Below, one piece after another: positions 44,409 through 57,620 of a DNA stretch of 64,000 nucleotides. Under the pieces are notes generated by a model, which had not been told where the DNA came from, ran no database searches, and saw only the letters and a program-made list of their open reading frames with translations. This stretch comes from Deltaproteobacteria bacterium (GTDB taxonomy: Bacteria > Desulfobacterota > Binatia > Binatales > Binataceae), in the NCBI GenBank assembly GCA_021831785.1, contig JAKBMB010000025.1:1-64000 (forward strand). The letters are read 5' to 3'. The translations under genes were made by a program, and so were the position numbers. Position 1 is the first letter of the stretch, and the number at the start of each line of letters is the position of its first letter.

Positions 44409-45167
44409 CTAGATCAGACGCAGTCGCTGCAGCAGCTTGGCGGTTGCCGGGCAGGGATGCTGCTCAAGCGTGCCCGACCACGCTTCACTAGTGTCTACGC
44501 GGCTCCCGTATCGGCGCCGCAGAAGGCGCAAGTGGGCTGCGAGCAGCCACAAATCGTTCGGCTCGTCCACATCATACCACCACGGCGCTAGCGCGTAGGC
44601 CATCGTGCGAGCCGCCAGCCGCTGTCTGGTCAGCGTAAAAACCTCGCTGCTGCCCCACTCGATATCGTTGAAGATGTCAGGCATCGGGCCGCGCACCCCA
44701 ACCATATAGTAGCCTCCGTCAAGGCTTGGACCCAAAACCACGGGAAACCTGTTTAGTAACTCGATCGCGCGGGCAATGCAGGAGCACGGCAGGGACGGCG
44801 TATCGGTGCCGATTAGGATAGCCCCTTTGAGCCGACAGGGCTCAAGCGCGCGGGCCATCCTTTCACCCAGGTCGCCCCGGCCTTGCCTTATAAATCGGCC
44901 TTTCGCACGGTTGGCCAAGTCCGCAAAATACGCGCCGTCTCCCGCGCCCGCGACGAGCACGCGGACGCCGATCCGGGCGGCCTTTGCCGCGGTATCCAAG
45001 TTAAACGCGTGCGCCAGCGCCGCCGCGGTCCGCGCCCCGAGCGCCGGGATCAGCCGTGTCTTGGTCCTGCCGGCGATGGGCTCGCGCGCGAAGACAATTA
45101 GGGCCGGCCGGTAAATCCCGCGCTCTGCCTCCGAGAAAATCGCTTCGTTGCTAAGGTCTGACGTCAT
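44409..45167 (-). CDS. DUF2064/TIGR04282-family glycosyltransferase-like protein
   Basis: A protein of about 252 residues with a GT-A-like fold. Features are ALIVFAREPIAGRTKTRLIPALG at the N-terminus, GERMARALEP, ILIGTDTPSLP (DxD-like region) and GPSLDGGYYMVGVRGP. This matches the family named rSAM/selenodomain-associated transferase 1 (TIGR04282, DUF2064). Its substrate is unknown. It lies just after the AsmA-like gene; ATG 45167 is chosen over a TTG at 45191 that would overlap the asmA stop. Confidence 0.82.
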   Translation of the reverse strand: MTSDLSNEAIFSEAERGIYRPALIVFAREPIAGRTKTRLIPALGARTAAALAHAFNLDTAAKAARIGVRVLVAGAGDGAYFADLANRAKGRFIRQGRGDLGERMARALEPCRLKGAILIGTDTPSLPCSCIARAIELLNRFPVVLGPSLDGGYYMVGVRGPMPDIFNDIEWGSSEVFTLTRQRLAARTMAYALAPWWYDVDEPNDLWLLAAHLRLLRRRYGSRVDTSEAWSGTLEQHPCPATAKLLQRLRLI

Positions 45168-45187
45168 GGCGCGGTTGCGGCGTACGC

Positions 45188-48100
45188 TCAATTGTCCGGC
45201 GAGCTCGGCTTCAATTCGGAATTAATGATGTTCACCGGCAGGCTCAGAATTTTCTTTAATATTTTTGTCACTGAAGTGATCGGCGCCGGCAGCACTGAAG
45301 GGTCGCTGACCGAACCGCTGGCGGTGACGTAAATCGCGAGCAGACTGTCTTGGCTCGCGAGCCCGTTACCCAGCACAGGCAGTAGGCTCAAGACGTTGTC
45401 TACCATGTTGAACGGCATCACGCCCACCGTCAGATTCAGCGCGTCGCTGGGGAGATCCACGTAGCCGACCGCCGAAAGGCGCATTACCGGTCCGTCCAGT
45501 ATGAGGTCCTTAGTGTGGAGGACGCCATCCTTGCACGTGAGATTCGCCTTGAGAACGCGGAAAGGGATGCCCTCGACGAATGGATCGGGAAGCCTGCCGC
45601 GCAGCAACCCGCTGACGCTCATCAGACTTAGAACACGCGCCAACAGCTTAAGCCTGTAAGCCGTGCCGTCGTTGACCCGAAACGAACCTTTGCCGCTGAG
45701 GGTCTGCTTGAGGTCGTTGTTAGTGTTGGTATCGGCGCGAAACTTGGCCTCGGCGCTAAGCCGGCCGGAAAGCACCGGTTTAGAGCTCGGGTCCGCTGCA
45801 GTAAGAAACCAAGCAATATCGATAGCCTTGAGTTGTGTGGTTACATCAAGTATCTCGTCCTCCGAGCGTCCGGTCAGGTTTATTAGAGCGTGGCCCCCGT
45901 ACGCTCCGCCGCCGATGTTCGACACCGTCCAATTGTTACCGCGCCGGTCGAAATCGAGCGTGACGCCGGAGAACGTCAGGCGATCGACCTGAGCCCGATC
46001 GATCTTCACATGGCCAGAGATTCTGGTTTCCGGTGAAAAGCGTTTTGGCGGGGGCTTGGGCTGTCCAGGGAAATGTACGAACTTCAACGAGCGCAGGTCC
46101 AGACGCGCGACGTTGATGCCGATCTGAACCACCGGCCGCATTACGTCGGGAACTTTGATCTTGATATTGGCCTTTTCGCCTTCGAACTCGGCGTGGTCGA
46201 CGCTCATCTCGCCGCCGCGGCCGTCGAGCTTAATCACCACGGTCTGAGCCTCGATCGGCGAACGTAAAATCCCCAGCTTTATCGAGGCCGGACTGGCGGA
46301 GAGCCGGCCATGCGCCGAAAAATCGGGGTCGATGCCGGGCGTGCCGAGGACAGACACCCGCCCTTCGACCAAGCCCGTCGCGATAGCCTCTTTGGGCTTT
46401 ACCGCCAATCCCAGCCAGTTCTTAATTTCGACCGGCTGAAGGTCGACCACCAGCCTGCGCAGCCTCGAATCTCGGCCGTCAATTTTCGCGCTTCCGTCAA
46501 GGAATGCATTTGACCGACCGTCGGCCAGATGCAAACGCTCGACGGTCAAAAGCCCCGGGACAAGCGACGCCGTACCGTCGACGAGCTTCACGGAACGGGC
46601 CGGCGAGCGCATGACGACCGAGACCTGCCGAGGGCGCAGTTCAACCTGGTAGGTGCCCAGGGCGAACTTGGACGCTTGACCAATTCGGCCTTCTGCCTTG
46701 GCGTCGAGCGTGGCGATTCCGTCGATTGCTTTGAGGTATTGGCGTATCGTGCGGGCGCGGTCGCCGGCCAAGCCAAGGGCTGGTTTGTACAGCTCGCCGA
46801 GCGCAAGGCTGGCGTTGAGACGCGCGATAAACCGTGCTTGACCAGCCGAAGGTATCAGGTCCGCGCTCACGCTGCCCGCCGAGAGCACCGAATTGCCTAG
46901 CCGCGCTTGCATCTGCGAGACGCTTAGTCGGCTTTTTTCCAGAAGCAGGCGTGCTTGAACGCCGGTGAGCGCGGGTAGCCCAAGCGAGGGAGGAAGTGAA
47001 GCGGCCGCCTGGCTTATGTTGGCGGCCAGGTGAAGGTTCCTTATCAGTTCGTCCTTCTTCGGTAGTCGCCCGCCACCGATTTGCGTGCTCAGCTCAGCCT
47101 GCTCTAGCGTCAAGCGCCCGGACTGGACGTTTGCGGCGAGCGTCTCGGCCGCGCGGGGGACTGCTTTGAGTTGTCCCAGCCAGAGCTTCGTTTGAGCCAG
47201 GTTCAAGGTCAGCCCGCTGACCTTTAGCGTCAGCCGCGGGGCCGCGGTCGCAAGCTCCGTCAGCGCGCCCTCGCCGTGCAGCAGAGGGTCGGAGCCTTTT
47301 TTCAGTGAAGCCTGCTCGACACGCAAACTGTCGCCGGTGAAGATTATCGACGAGCTGAACGAGTAGTCCGCTGCGTCGGTGGGCCGTTTGAGTATGGGAC
47401 TCGTAATCACGGCTTGCACAAGCTTGAGACTAATCGTACCCGCCGCTCGGCCGTCGTCGCTTAGCACAAGCATCAGGCTTCCCTTCGGGCGTGCCTGCAC
47501 CGCCGTGCCGTTGAACGCAACCTGCATGGCGGATTCACGCAAAAACCGGAGCCTCCCTTGAGCCCACGTATGATCGGCCCGCTCGGCGGGGCTTAACTCG
47601 CCGTCACCCGTGATTAGAGCTCCGGATGCGATGGTCGTCGCGGGGACCAGCCGAAATTTAGTCTGCCAAACACCGCTTGCCGGGCTTGGGCGAGAAATCC
47701 GCAGACTGAAATCTGTGACCAGCGGTTTGCCGTCGGCCGCGAGGACGGCCGCATCCTCGACGCCGAGATCAAGCGTGACGTTGCCGAGCGTCTTGAGTAT
47801 CTGTCCCAGGTGTTCGGACGCCTGTTTTTCTAAAGTGATGAACTGTGTCGCGTAGGGTTCGAGTCGCGCAGCCGCCATCGGCCGCGCCCCAGATGAAGCC
47901 GGCGCCGCTTGTCCGGCCGCACCGACGCGCGCAGCCGGGCCGCGCAACGGAGCCGAAAGCTGCGCCGCGGCCGCGAACGAGCCGGGCATAACGGGTGAAC
48001 TTGAGCCAACCAGTGCCGCAGGCGTCGCGGGCGTAGTCGGCAGCCTTATGCGCGGCGCTTCGACGACAATGGCCGCTAGCGGCAGGCCGCGGTTATGAAG

Positions 48101-48376
48101 CAGGCTGCGATAATGGTAAAAGACCGTCAGACGCTTGAAGGTTACGAGCCTATGACCGTGGCTAATCAGTTCTCCGTCGTCGATCTGGATTGCGGGATGA
48201 ACGAGAAACCTGAATCTGATGGCGCGGAAATTGATGTCAAGCCCGGTCACCGACCTCAATAAGGCGACCGCGAGCGGCGCAAACCGATTGCGGCCGTAAT
48301 CGTAGGAAACCGTGGCGCCGATAGCCAGCATCACCACCAGGACGAGCGCCAATGCGATTGCGAGCCGCCGCCTCAT
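45188..48376 (-). CDS. AsmA-family periplasmic protein
   Basis: A 1062-residue AsmA-like protein (bridge-like lipid-transfer/outer-membrane biogenesis family). One N-terminal membrane anchor (LAIALALVLVVMLAIGATVSYDY) is followed by a very long beta-rich periplasmic part. The C-terminal AsmA_2 region is recognised by TLSGKGSFRVNDGTAYRLKLLARVLSLMSVSG and LNLTVGVMPFNMVDNVLSLLPVLGNGL. An Ala/Pro-rich linker occurs near residues 125-170. Proteins of this group help move phospholipids to the outer membrane, which fits the mla genes seen earlier. Confidence 0.87.
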   Translation of the reverse strand: MRRRLAIALALVLVVMLAIGATVSYDYGRNRFAPLAVALLRSVTGLDINFRAIRFRFLVHPAIQIDDGELISHGHRLVTFKRLTVFYHYRSLLHNRGLPLAAIVVEAPRIRLPTTPATPAALVGSSSPVMPGSFAAAAQLSAPLRGPAARVGAAGQAAPASSGARPMAAARLEPYATQFITLEKQASEHLGQILKTLGNVTLDLGVEDAAVLAADGKPLVTDFSLRISRPSPASGVWQTKFRLVPATTIASGALITGDGELSPAERADHTWAQGRLRFLRESAMQVAFNGTAVQARPKGSLMLVLSDDGRAAGTISLKLVQAVITSPILKRPTDAADYSFSSSIIFTGDSLRVEQASLKKGSDPLLHGEGALTELATAAPRLTLKVSGLTLNLAQTKLWLGQLKAVPRAAETLAANVQSGRLTLEQAELSTQIGGGRLPKKDELIRNLHLAANISQAAASLPPSLGLPALTGVQARLLLEKSRLSVSQMQARLGNSVLSAGSVSADLIPSAGQARFIARLNASLALGELYKPALGLAGDRARTIRQYLKAIDGIATLDAKAEGRIGQASKFALGTYQVELRPRQVSVVMRSPARSVKLVDGTASLVPGLLTVERLHLADGRSNAFLDGSAKIDGRDSRLRRLVVDLQPVEIKNWLGLAVKPKEAIATGLVEGRVSVLGTPGIDPDFSAHGRLSASPASIKLGILRSPIEAQTVVIKLDGRGGEMSVDHAEFEGEKANIKIKVPDVMRPVVQIGINVARLDLRSLKFVHFPGQPKPPPKRFSPETRISGHVKIDRAQVDRLTFSGVTLDFDRRGNNWTVSNIGGGAYGGHALINLTGRSEDEILDVTTQLKAIDIAWFLTAADPSSKPVLSGRLSAEAKFRADTNTNNDLKQTLSGKGSFRVNDGTAYRLKLLARVLSLMSVSGLLRGRLPDPFVEGIPFRVLKANLTCKDGVLHTKDLILDGPVMRLSAVGYVDLPSDALNLTVGVMPFNMVDNVLSLLPVLGNGLASQDSLLAIYVTASGSVSDPSVLPAPITSVTKILKKILSLPVNIINSELKPSSPDN

Positions 48377-49017
48377 CGGTTCTTTTTCTCACGCTCTGCC
48401 GCGAATTTCCTCGGGTCAAGTCGCAAGCTTTCGCCTCCGGTAAGCCCTGCTACGCGCTTCGCTGCGCTAGACTCCAGTATCGCGTTCAGCAAATGATTTT
48501 ACGAGAGCGCCGGCGCTCAACCGACGCGGCGACGGCGGGCCGGCGCAAGCAAGCTAGTTCGAGAGGCGGGGGCTCTATCCGAGGCGCCGAATTGAAAATT
48601 ATCGCGGCGATGGCGGTTGCGACGAGACTTCCGGTCCGACCGGATTGGGGCTATCTTCCGGTGCGCTGCCTGCGCGGGGCAAGCGAGGCTGACTCATTCC
48701 CTACGCACCCCGTCTTCTCCACGGGTGTTCCCCATGCGCATTGGCGACACCCATATCCACGGGTGCGGCTCATGCTTGAGAACCGGATTAGGTTGGCGGT
48801 CGTTTTCGCCGCCGGCGCCTCGCTAGCTTGCTAGGATGCCGCCGGCTCGCGCTCTTCGCGCAGCGCCAAGCTCCCGGTTAAGTGTCTTCGGCGTTGATTT
48901 GCGGACGTGCCGCTTTGACCCGTCGTCCATGTCTAACTCTGCTTCATCATGGACGTAGGAGCGCCGCGGATGGTTGACCTCAGAACTGCAAATCGGAGGT
49001 CCTTCGTCAGAACCGGT
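48377..49017. other. Intergenic region between asmA-like gene and transketolase gene
   Basis: About 640 bases. Plus-strand frames here (for example 48352-48834) are Arg/Ser-rich and match nothing. It should contain the promoter for the asmA-like gene and the 3' end of the tkt transcript. I see no hairpin followed by T residues and no RNA gene. Confidence 0.4.
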
Positions 49018-51063
49018 TCAGGAGTTTAGCAGCTTTAGCGCGCGGGCGACGACGTGTTCCGTCGTAAAATTAAAGTGTTTCATTAAGTCCTTGTACGGCG
49101 CGGAGGCGCCGTAGCCGGTCATGCCGATGATGTCGCCGTAAGTTCCGACCCACTGATGCCAACATTGCGGCGAGCCCGCTTCGACCGCGAGCCGGCGCGT
49201 GATGTCCTTGGGCAGTACGCTTTGCCGGTAGGACTCGGGTTGGGCCTCAAACAGCTCGAAGCTCGGCATGCTGACCACTCTTACCGCTGCTCCCTGGCGC
49301 TCGAGATCGTCTTTGGCTGCCAGCACGAGATGCAGCTCGGAGCCGCTGGCAAGCAGGATGACATCGCTCTTGCGCCCGGCGGTTTCGCTCAGCACGTAGG
49401 CGCCGCGCGCTAGTTCGCTTGCGGGCGCCGCCGATGTGCGATCGATGGTCGGCAAGCCCTGCCGGGTGAGCGCCAGCAGCACCGGGCCGGAGCGGTGGCT
49501 TATCGCGACGCGCCACGCTTCGACCGCTTCGTTGGCGTCGGCGGGGCGAATCACCGTCATGCCGGGAATCGCCCTGAGGCTTGCCAGATGCTCGACCGGT
49601 TGATGCGTCGGGCCGTCTTCGCCCAGGCCGATGGAGTCGTGAGTGAAAACGTAGATCACGTGCAGGCGCATCATCGCCGCCAACCGCAGCGAGGGCCGGC
49701 AGTAGTCGGTGAAGATGAGAAAGCTCGCGCCGAATGGAATCAATCCGCCGAAGAGCGCGACACCGTTGAGCGCGGCGCACATCGCATGCTCGCGCACGCC
49801 GAAGTGTACATTGCGCCCCGAGAAATTATCGCGCGCAAACTCGCCCCCGTCCTTGATTTTGGTCAGCGTCGACTCGTTGAGGTCCGCCGCGCCGCCGAAA
49901 AGATTCTTGACGCGCTGGCTGACCATCGCCATCGCTTTGGAGCCCGACTGGCGGGTTGCCATAACCTCGCCGGCGGAGAATTCAGGGAGCGCCGCGTCCC
50001 AATCTTGCGGCAGCTTGCCGGAAAGCGCGGCCTCGTACCGGCGCGCCAGGTCCGGATAGCTTTGCGCATAGCGGGCGAAGCGCGCGCGCCAGTCGGCCTC
50101 AAGCTTGTTGCCTCGCTCGACACAGCGGCGAAATTCAGCCAGCGCACGCTCCGGCACGTAAAACTCGGGTTCCAGCGGCCAATCATAGTTGCCTTTGGTG
50201 AGCTTCACCTCTTCCTTGCCGAGCGCCTTGCCGTGGGCTTCCGAGGAGTCCTGCCGGTGCGGACTTCCGTAGCCGATATGCGTGCGCACGCGAATCAGCG
50301 AGGGACGCCCGCGCTCGGCGCACGCTCGTGTCAGCGCCTGGTGTATCGCGCCGATATTGTTGCCGTCCGCCACCGCCTCGGTGTGCCATCCGTAAGCCTC
50401 AAAGCGCTTGCCCACGTCCTCGGAAAAAGCCAACTCGGTCCCGCCGTCGATCGTGACGTGGTTGTCGTCGTACAGGTAGATGATATTGCCGAGCCCGAGA
50501 TGACCGGCCAGCGAGGCGGCCTCGCTGGCCACCCCCTCCATTAGGTCGCCGTCGCTTACGATCCCGAACACCCGCCAGTCGAATAGCGCAAAGTCATCGC
50601 GCTCGAAGCAAGACGCGGTGTGCTTGGCCGCCATCGCCATCCCTACGCCGTTGGCAAAACCTTGTCCCAGCGGGCCGGTTGTGGTTTCGACGCCGGACGT
50701 GTGCCAGTTTTCCGGATGGCCCGGAGTGCGGCTGCCGAGTTGGCGGAAACGCTTGATTTCGTCAAGCGGCAGATCGTAACCCGTGAGATACAGCAGCGCG
50801 TAGAGCAGCATCGAGCCGTGCCCGGCCGAAAGCACGAAGCGGTCGCGTCCGGGCCAGCGCGGGTTTGACGGGTTGTGCCGCAAAAAGCGCGTCCACAGCA
50901 CGTATCCCATCGCCGCCGCGCCCATCGGCATCCCGGGATGCCCCGAGTTGGCCCGCTCCACCGCGTCGATCGCCAGGGTCCTTATCGTACTGATGCACAG
51001 CCGATCGAGCTCGGCGTACTCCAGGGTCTGCTCAGCGTGTTTCTTAACTGCCATTGTCGTCAT
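49018..51063 (-). CDS. tkt: Transketolase
   Basis: A 681-residue thiamine diphosphate enzyme that regenerates pentose phosphates in the Calvin and pentose phosphate cycles. Key blocks: [59 protein letters not shown], the TPP motif [27 protein letters not shown], and the pyrimidine domain [11 protein letters not shown]-like [17 protein letters not shown]. It lies downstream of cbbX after a 360-base gap and on the same strand, consistent with a role in ribulose bisphosphate regeneration. Confidence 0.96.
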   Translation of the reverse strand: MTTMAVKKHAEQTLEYAELDRLCISTIRTLAIDAVERANSGHPGMPMGAAAMGYVLWTRFLRHNPSNPRWPGRDRFVLSAGHGSMLLYALLYLTGYDLPLDEIKRFRQLGSRTPGHPENWHTSGVETTTGPLGQGFANGVGMAMAAKHTASCFERDDFALFDWRVFGIVSDGDLMEGVASEAASLAGHLGLGNIIYLYDDNHVTIDGGTELAFSEDVGKRFEAYGWHTEAVADGNNIGAIHQALTRACAERGRPSLIRVRTHIGYGSPHRQDSSEAHGKALGKEEVKLTKGNYDWPLEPEFYVPERALAEFRRCVERGNKLEADWRARFARYAQSYPDLARRYEAALSGKLPQDWDAALPEFSAGEVMATRQSGSKAMAMVSQRVKNLFGGAADLNESTLTKIKDGGEFARDNFSGRNVHFGVREHAMCAALNGVALFGGLIPFGASFLIFTDYCRPSLRLAAMMRLHVIYVFTHDSIGLGEDGPTHQPVEHLASLRAIPGMTVIRPADANEAVEAWRVAISHRSGPVLLALTRQGLPTIDRTSAAPASELARGAYVLSETAGRKSDVILLASGSELHLVLAAKDDLERQGAAVRVVSMPSFELFEAQPESYRQSVLPKDITRRLAVEAGSPQCWHQWVGTYGDIIGMTGYGASAPYKDLMKHFNFTTEHVVARALKLLNS

Positions 51064-51425
51064 AATTTCCCGCTAAAAGCTGTCGAGAGTTTTACGGTGC
51101 CGCCCGCCGGTCTCCCCAAGTAATAGGCACTATTTTGCTACAGACCGCGCGGTCAAACCATGCCGCGTTGCCAAGGTGCGTTTCAAGTGTGTCGTGGGCG
51201 GCCGCTCTGCCTAAAGCCTGCCGGTAGGCGTACGCCCTATCTCGCTAGCCGCCGTTGCGAGCGCCACCGTGAGCGTGACCTTGCGAGCAGCCCCAGCGCG
51301 GAGCGCGTCGCGGTTTCTGCCGGCGAGCGCCTTGGGGCGGTCGGAGCTGCGTTAGACAAAAGCGGAATTAGCGGCGGCCCTCGATGCGGTGATGATTTTG
51401 CGCGCCGGTCGCGCCGCGGTGAGCA
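51064..51425. other. Gap between cbbX and tkt
   Basis: About 360 bases without a supported gene. It may hold a separate tkt promoter. No clear terminator or RNA was recognised. Confidence 0.35.
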
Positions 51426-52343
51426 TCAGTCGTGCTCCGCCGTCTTAGTTTTGCTTTCGTCCATGACCCGGCTGGCCATAATTTCTTCAGCCTCGAGCGT
51501 CATGAGAGCGTCGCGCGTGAGCGGCCGTTCGCTTGAAGCGAGCAGGCGCGCGGCCTGGCGCAAGCGAGCGCGCTCGAGGGCGTTGCGGATACTGCGCGCA
51601 TTGGCGAAGTTGGGCTGTGCCATGCGCCGCGCGATATACTGACCAAGCGCATTCTCGCCCTCCGGGCTGAGGCGGTAGTCTTGCTGCGCCAGCATCAGCT
51701 TGGCAATCTCCATCAGCTCTCCGGCGGTGTAGTCAGGAAAGTCGATATGATGGGTGATCCGGGATTTCATTCCCGGGTTGCCCTGGAAGAAACGGTCCAT
51801 CCGATCCTTATAGCCGGCAAGAATCACCACCAAGTCCTCGCGGTTGTTCTCCATTATCTGGAGCATGATCTCGATTGCTTCCTGGCCGTAGTCGCGTTCG
51901 TTCTCGGGCCGATATAAGTAATAAGCTTCGTCGATAAATAAGACCCCACCCATCGCGCGCTTGAGCACCTCTCGCGTTTTGGGCGCGGTATGGCCGACGT
52001 ACTGGCCGACCAAGTCGTCGCGAGTCACGGTGACGAGATGGCCTTTGCGGCTGTAGCCCAAGCGGCGCAAAATCTCCGCCATGCGCATCGCGACCGTGGT
52101 TTTGCCGGTGCCCGGATTGCCGGTGAAGCACATATGAAGCGAGGGACTTTCCGCGATGAGCCCCTCTTCCCGCCGCATGCGGTCGATGACAAGCAGCGCG
52201 GCGATCTCGCGAATTCGCGTCTTCACCGGCTTAAGGCCGACTAGCTCGGTATCGAGCCGCGCCAGGATTTCACGCACGGCCGCGTCGAGGCCCGGCTTCG
52301 ATTCACCGACGCCATTGTAAGACCGGGGCTCTTCAGTCGCCAT
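51426..52343 (-). CDS. cbbX: Red-type RuBisCO activase CbbX
   Basis: A 305-residue AAA+ ATPase that remodels inhibited form IC/ID RuBisCO by pulling on the RbcL C-terminus. Walker A is [19 protein letters not shown], the pore loop is [18 protein letters not shown], Walker B is [15 protein letters not shown], and sensor/arginine-finger regions follow ([17 protein letters not shown]). Its start overlaps the end of rbcS by 11 bases, showing tight coupling. Confidence 0.96.
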   Translation of the reverse strand: MATEEPRSYNGVGESKPGLDAAVREILARLDTELVGLKPVKTRIREIAALLVIDRMRREEGLIAESPSLHMCFTGNPGTGKTTVAMRMAEILRRLGYSRKGHLVTVTRDDLVGQYVGHTAPKTREVLKRAMGGVLFIDEAYYLYRPENERDYGQEAIEIMLQIMENNREDLVVILAGYKDRMDRFFQGNPGMKSRITHHIDFPDYTAGELMEIAKLMLAQQDYRLSPEGENALGQYIARRMAQPNFANARSIRNALERARLRQAARLLASSERPLTRDALMTLEAEEIMASRVMDESKTKTAEHD

Positions 52344-52761
52344 GAGAATAGCGCCGTCCGGCGGGGCTATTGGTCGCGTACGGCCGCAGCGTGTACTTTA
52401 TCTGGCGGTCGGCGAAGTCGGTCCGTTCAAGGCCGAAGCCCGGCTCTTCGGCGGGACGGTCGACGATGAAGCTTAGGGCCGTGGTCTGGCGTCCCTTGCT
52501 GCGATCGAAGGCGCTGAGACGCACATAAATGCCCGGGTTGGCCTTGCGGCATCGTTCGAGCTCGAGCATGACCGCGGCCGCGTCCCTCGCTTCGAACATC
52601 GGCGTTTCCCACATATTCCAATAGACGTTGCGGGGATGCGGGTCGTCGGTGTATTCAATCGCTACCGGCCATCCGTGCTCCAGCGCGTAGTCGACCTGCG
52701 CCCGGATTTGTTCGTCGCTCAGCGGCGGCAGGTATGAAAAAGTTCCCTGGGTCAGGTGCAT
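52333..52761 (-). CDS. rbcS: RuBisCO small subunit (red-type)
   Basis: A 142-residue small subunit of form I RuBisCO. The core is [35 protein letters not shown], then [26 protein letters not shown]. The C-terminal extension after the core ([19 protein letters not shown] to [11 protein letters not shown]) is the betaE-betaF hairpin typical of red-type small subunits. It is located 15 bases after rbcL. Confidence 0.95.
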   Translation of the reverse strand: MHLTQGTFSYLPPLSDEQIRAQVDYALEHGWPVAIEYTDDPHPRNVYWNMWETPMFEARDAAAVMLELERCRKANPGIYVRLSAFDRSKGRQTTALSFIVDRPAEEPGFGLERTDFADRQIKYTLRPYATNSPAGRRYSHGD

Positions 52762-52776
52762 CGTCGTTAAACCTCT

Positions 52777-56437
<3,661 letters not shown>

Positions 56438-56522
56438 CAGTCGTTTCCCTCCCGCCGTCGGCGCCTTCAAGGCTCGTCGATTCGTTGCTCTCGGTGCGCG
56501 GATTAACGGCTTGCCTTGGACC

Positions 56523-56580
56523 AGGCTAAGCGATATCAATCATGCAGTCAAATACAATTCTTAAATGCTGTTGATTGATT
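56523..56580. promoter_or_regulatory. Probable cbb promoter and CbbR operator
   Basis: Between the divergent CBB operon and cbbR, an inverted repeat has arms ATCAATCA (56535-56542) and TGATTGAT (56572-56579) with CAG/CTG extensions, spanning 45 bases of AT-rich DNA. A minus-strand promoter may be TTGACT (56546-56551) with TAGCCT 17 bases on (56523-56528). This is the expected position for a LysR-type operator; the exact CbbR box cannot be proved. Confidence 0.6.
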
Positions 56581-56586
56581 ATTTCT

Positions 56587-57531
56587 ATGGCTAGTTCCAG
56601 ACTTGAACGTCAGATTACGCTTCATCAGCTCCGCGTTTTCAAAAGCGTCGTCGAGCATCGCGGCTTTACCAGTGCCGCCCGTGAGCTCTTCTTGAGCCAG
56701 CCCGCCGTAACCCATCAGATGCAGACGTTGGCGGGCGCGATCGGTTATCCGCTGTTCCAGCCCGACCGAAAGCGCTTCGCACTGACGCCGGTGGGTCAGG
56801 CGCTGTACGAGCGCGCCGGGCGGATTCTGGCCTTGGTGCGCGAGACAGGCGAGGTAATAGACGACCTTGCCGGACTGCGCACCGGCTCGCTTCAGGTCGC
56901 GGCGGATACCACGGTCGGAATTTATGTGATACCTGACGCGCTCGCCGAATTTCACCAGCGCCATCCGTTCATCAAATTGCGCCTGGAGGTGGCTAATCGG
57001 GCGCGCGTGCGCGAACTGCTCGAGCGCGGCGACGCCGACCTGGGGATTCTCGGCCGCCTGTGGACCGATCAGGTGCTCGAAGCCGAGCCGTTCATGGAAA
57101 ATAGCATCATGTGGTTTTGCGCGCCGAGCCATCCGCTGGTCGAGCGCGAACCGCTGCATCCTAAAGCGCTGCTCGAAGGTCCCCTGCTGTTGCGCGAACC
57201 GGGCTCAGGCACGCGGGAAACGGCGGAGACGGCGCTGAAAAAACACGGCGTCGAGCCGGTGGCGGCGATGGAGATCGCAAGCAACGGGGCGCTTAAGCGC
57301 GCGGTCGGCGGCGGTCTTGGCGTCGCCGCGTTTTCGACTTGGGCGGTCAGGCTCGAACTAGCCTCGGGCCTGCTCCATCCGCTTCGCGTGCGCGGCTTTC
57401 CCATCAAAAGAACGTGGCACCTGGTACGGCTTCGGGGCCGGCTTTTGAGCCCCGCCGCGCGCGCCTTCCGCGACCATCTCCGAAGCCCGCAGTGGCGCAA
57501 ACGAATCCCGCTGTCGTTGGGCAGCGAGTGA
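56587..57531 (+). CDS. cbbR: LysR-family regulator of CO2 fixation, CbbR-type
   Basis: A 314-residue LysR-type activator. The N-terminal helix-turn-helix reads ITLHQLRVFKSVVEHRGFTSAARELFLSQPAVTHQMQTL, followed by a linker helix and a periplasmic-binding-protein-like effector domain (AADTTVGIYVIPDALAEFH, then LLLREPGSGTRETAETAL). It is divergently transcribed from the RuBisCO operon, the standard place for CbbR. ATG 56587 gives the family N-terminus; a TTG at 56575 is in frame. Confidence 0.9.
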   Translation: MASSRLERQITLHQLRVFKSVVEHRGFTSAARELFLSQPAVTHQMQTLAGAIGYPLFQPDRKRFALTPVGQALYERAGRILALVRETGEVIDDLAGLRTGSLQVAADTTVGIYVIPDALAEFHQRHPFIKLRLEVANRARVRELLERGDADLGILGRLWTDQVLEAEPFMENSIMWFCAPSHPLVEREPLHPKALLEGPLLLREPGSGTRETAETALKKHGVEPVAAMEIASNGALKRAVGGGLGVAAFSTWAVRLELASGLLHPLRVRGFPIKRTWHLVRLRGRLLSPAARAFRDHLRSPQWRKRIPLSLGSE

Positions 57532-57570
57532 CCAAAGGACGCGGACCACGCGCGCGCCGCGGCCGCGTTC

Positions 57571-57620
57571 GGCACCGCGGCCCGCCCCACTACTCAAAAC
57601 TTCACCAACGCTCAGAATGA
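57571..57620. repeat. Dispersed palindromic repeat, copy 2
   Basis: GCCCGCCCCACTACTCAAAA followed by a TTCAC-nAAC-nCTCAG tail (57580-57615) matches the right arm and tail of the repeat at 42392-42429. The left arm of the hairpin is missing or diverged here. It lies between the converging cbbR and metH genes and overlaps the metH stop. Confidence 0.6.

Noticed and set aside
49495-50544. 349-codon plus-strand frame opposite transketolase
   Set aside because: An antisense shadow caused by high GC; transketolase on the other strand is unmistakable.
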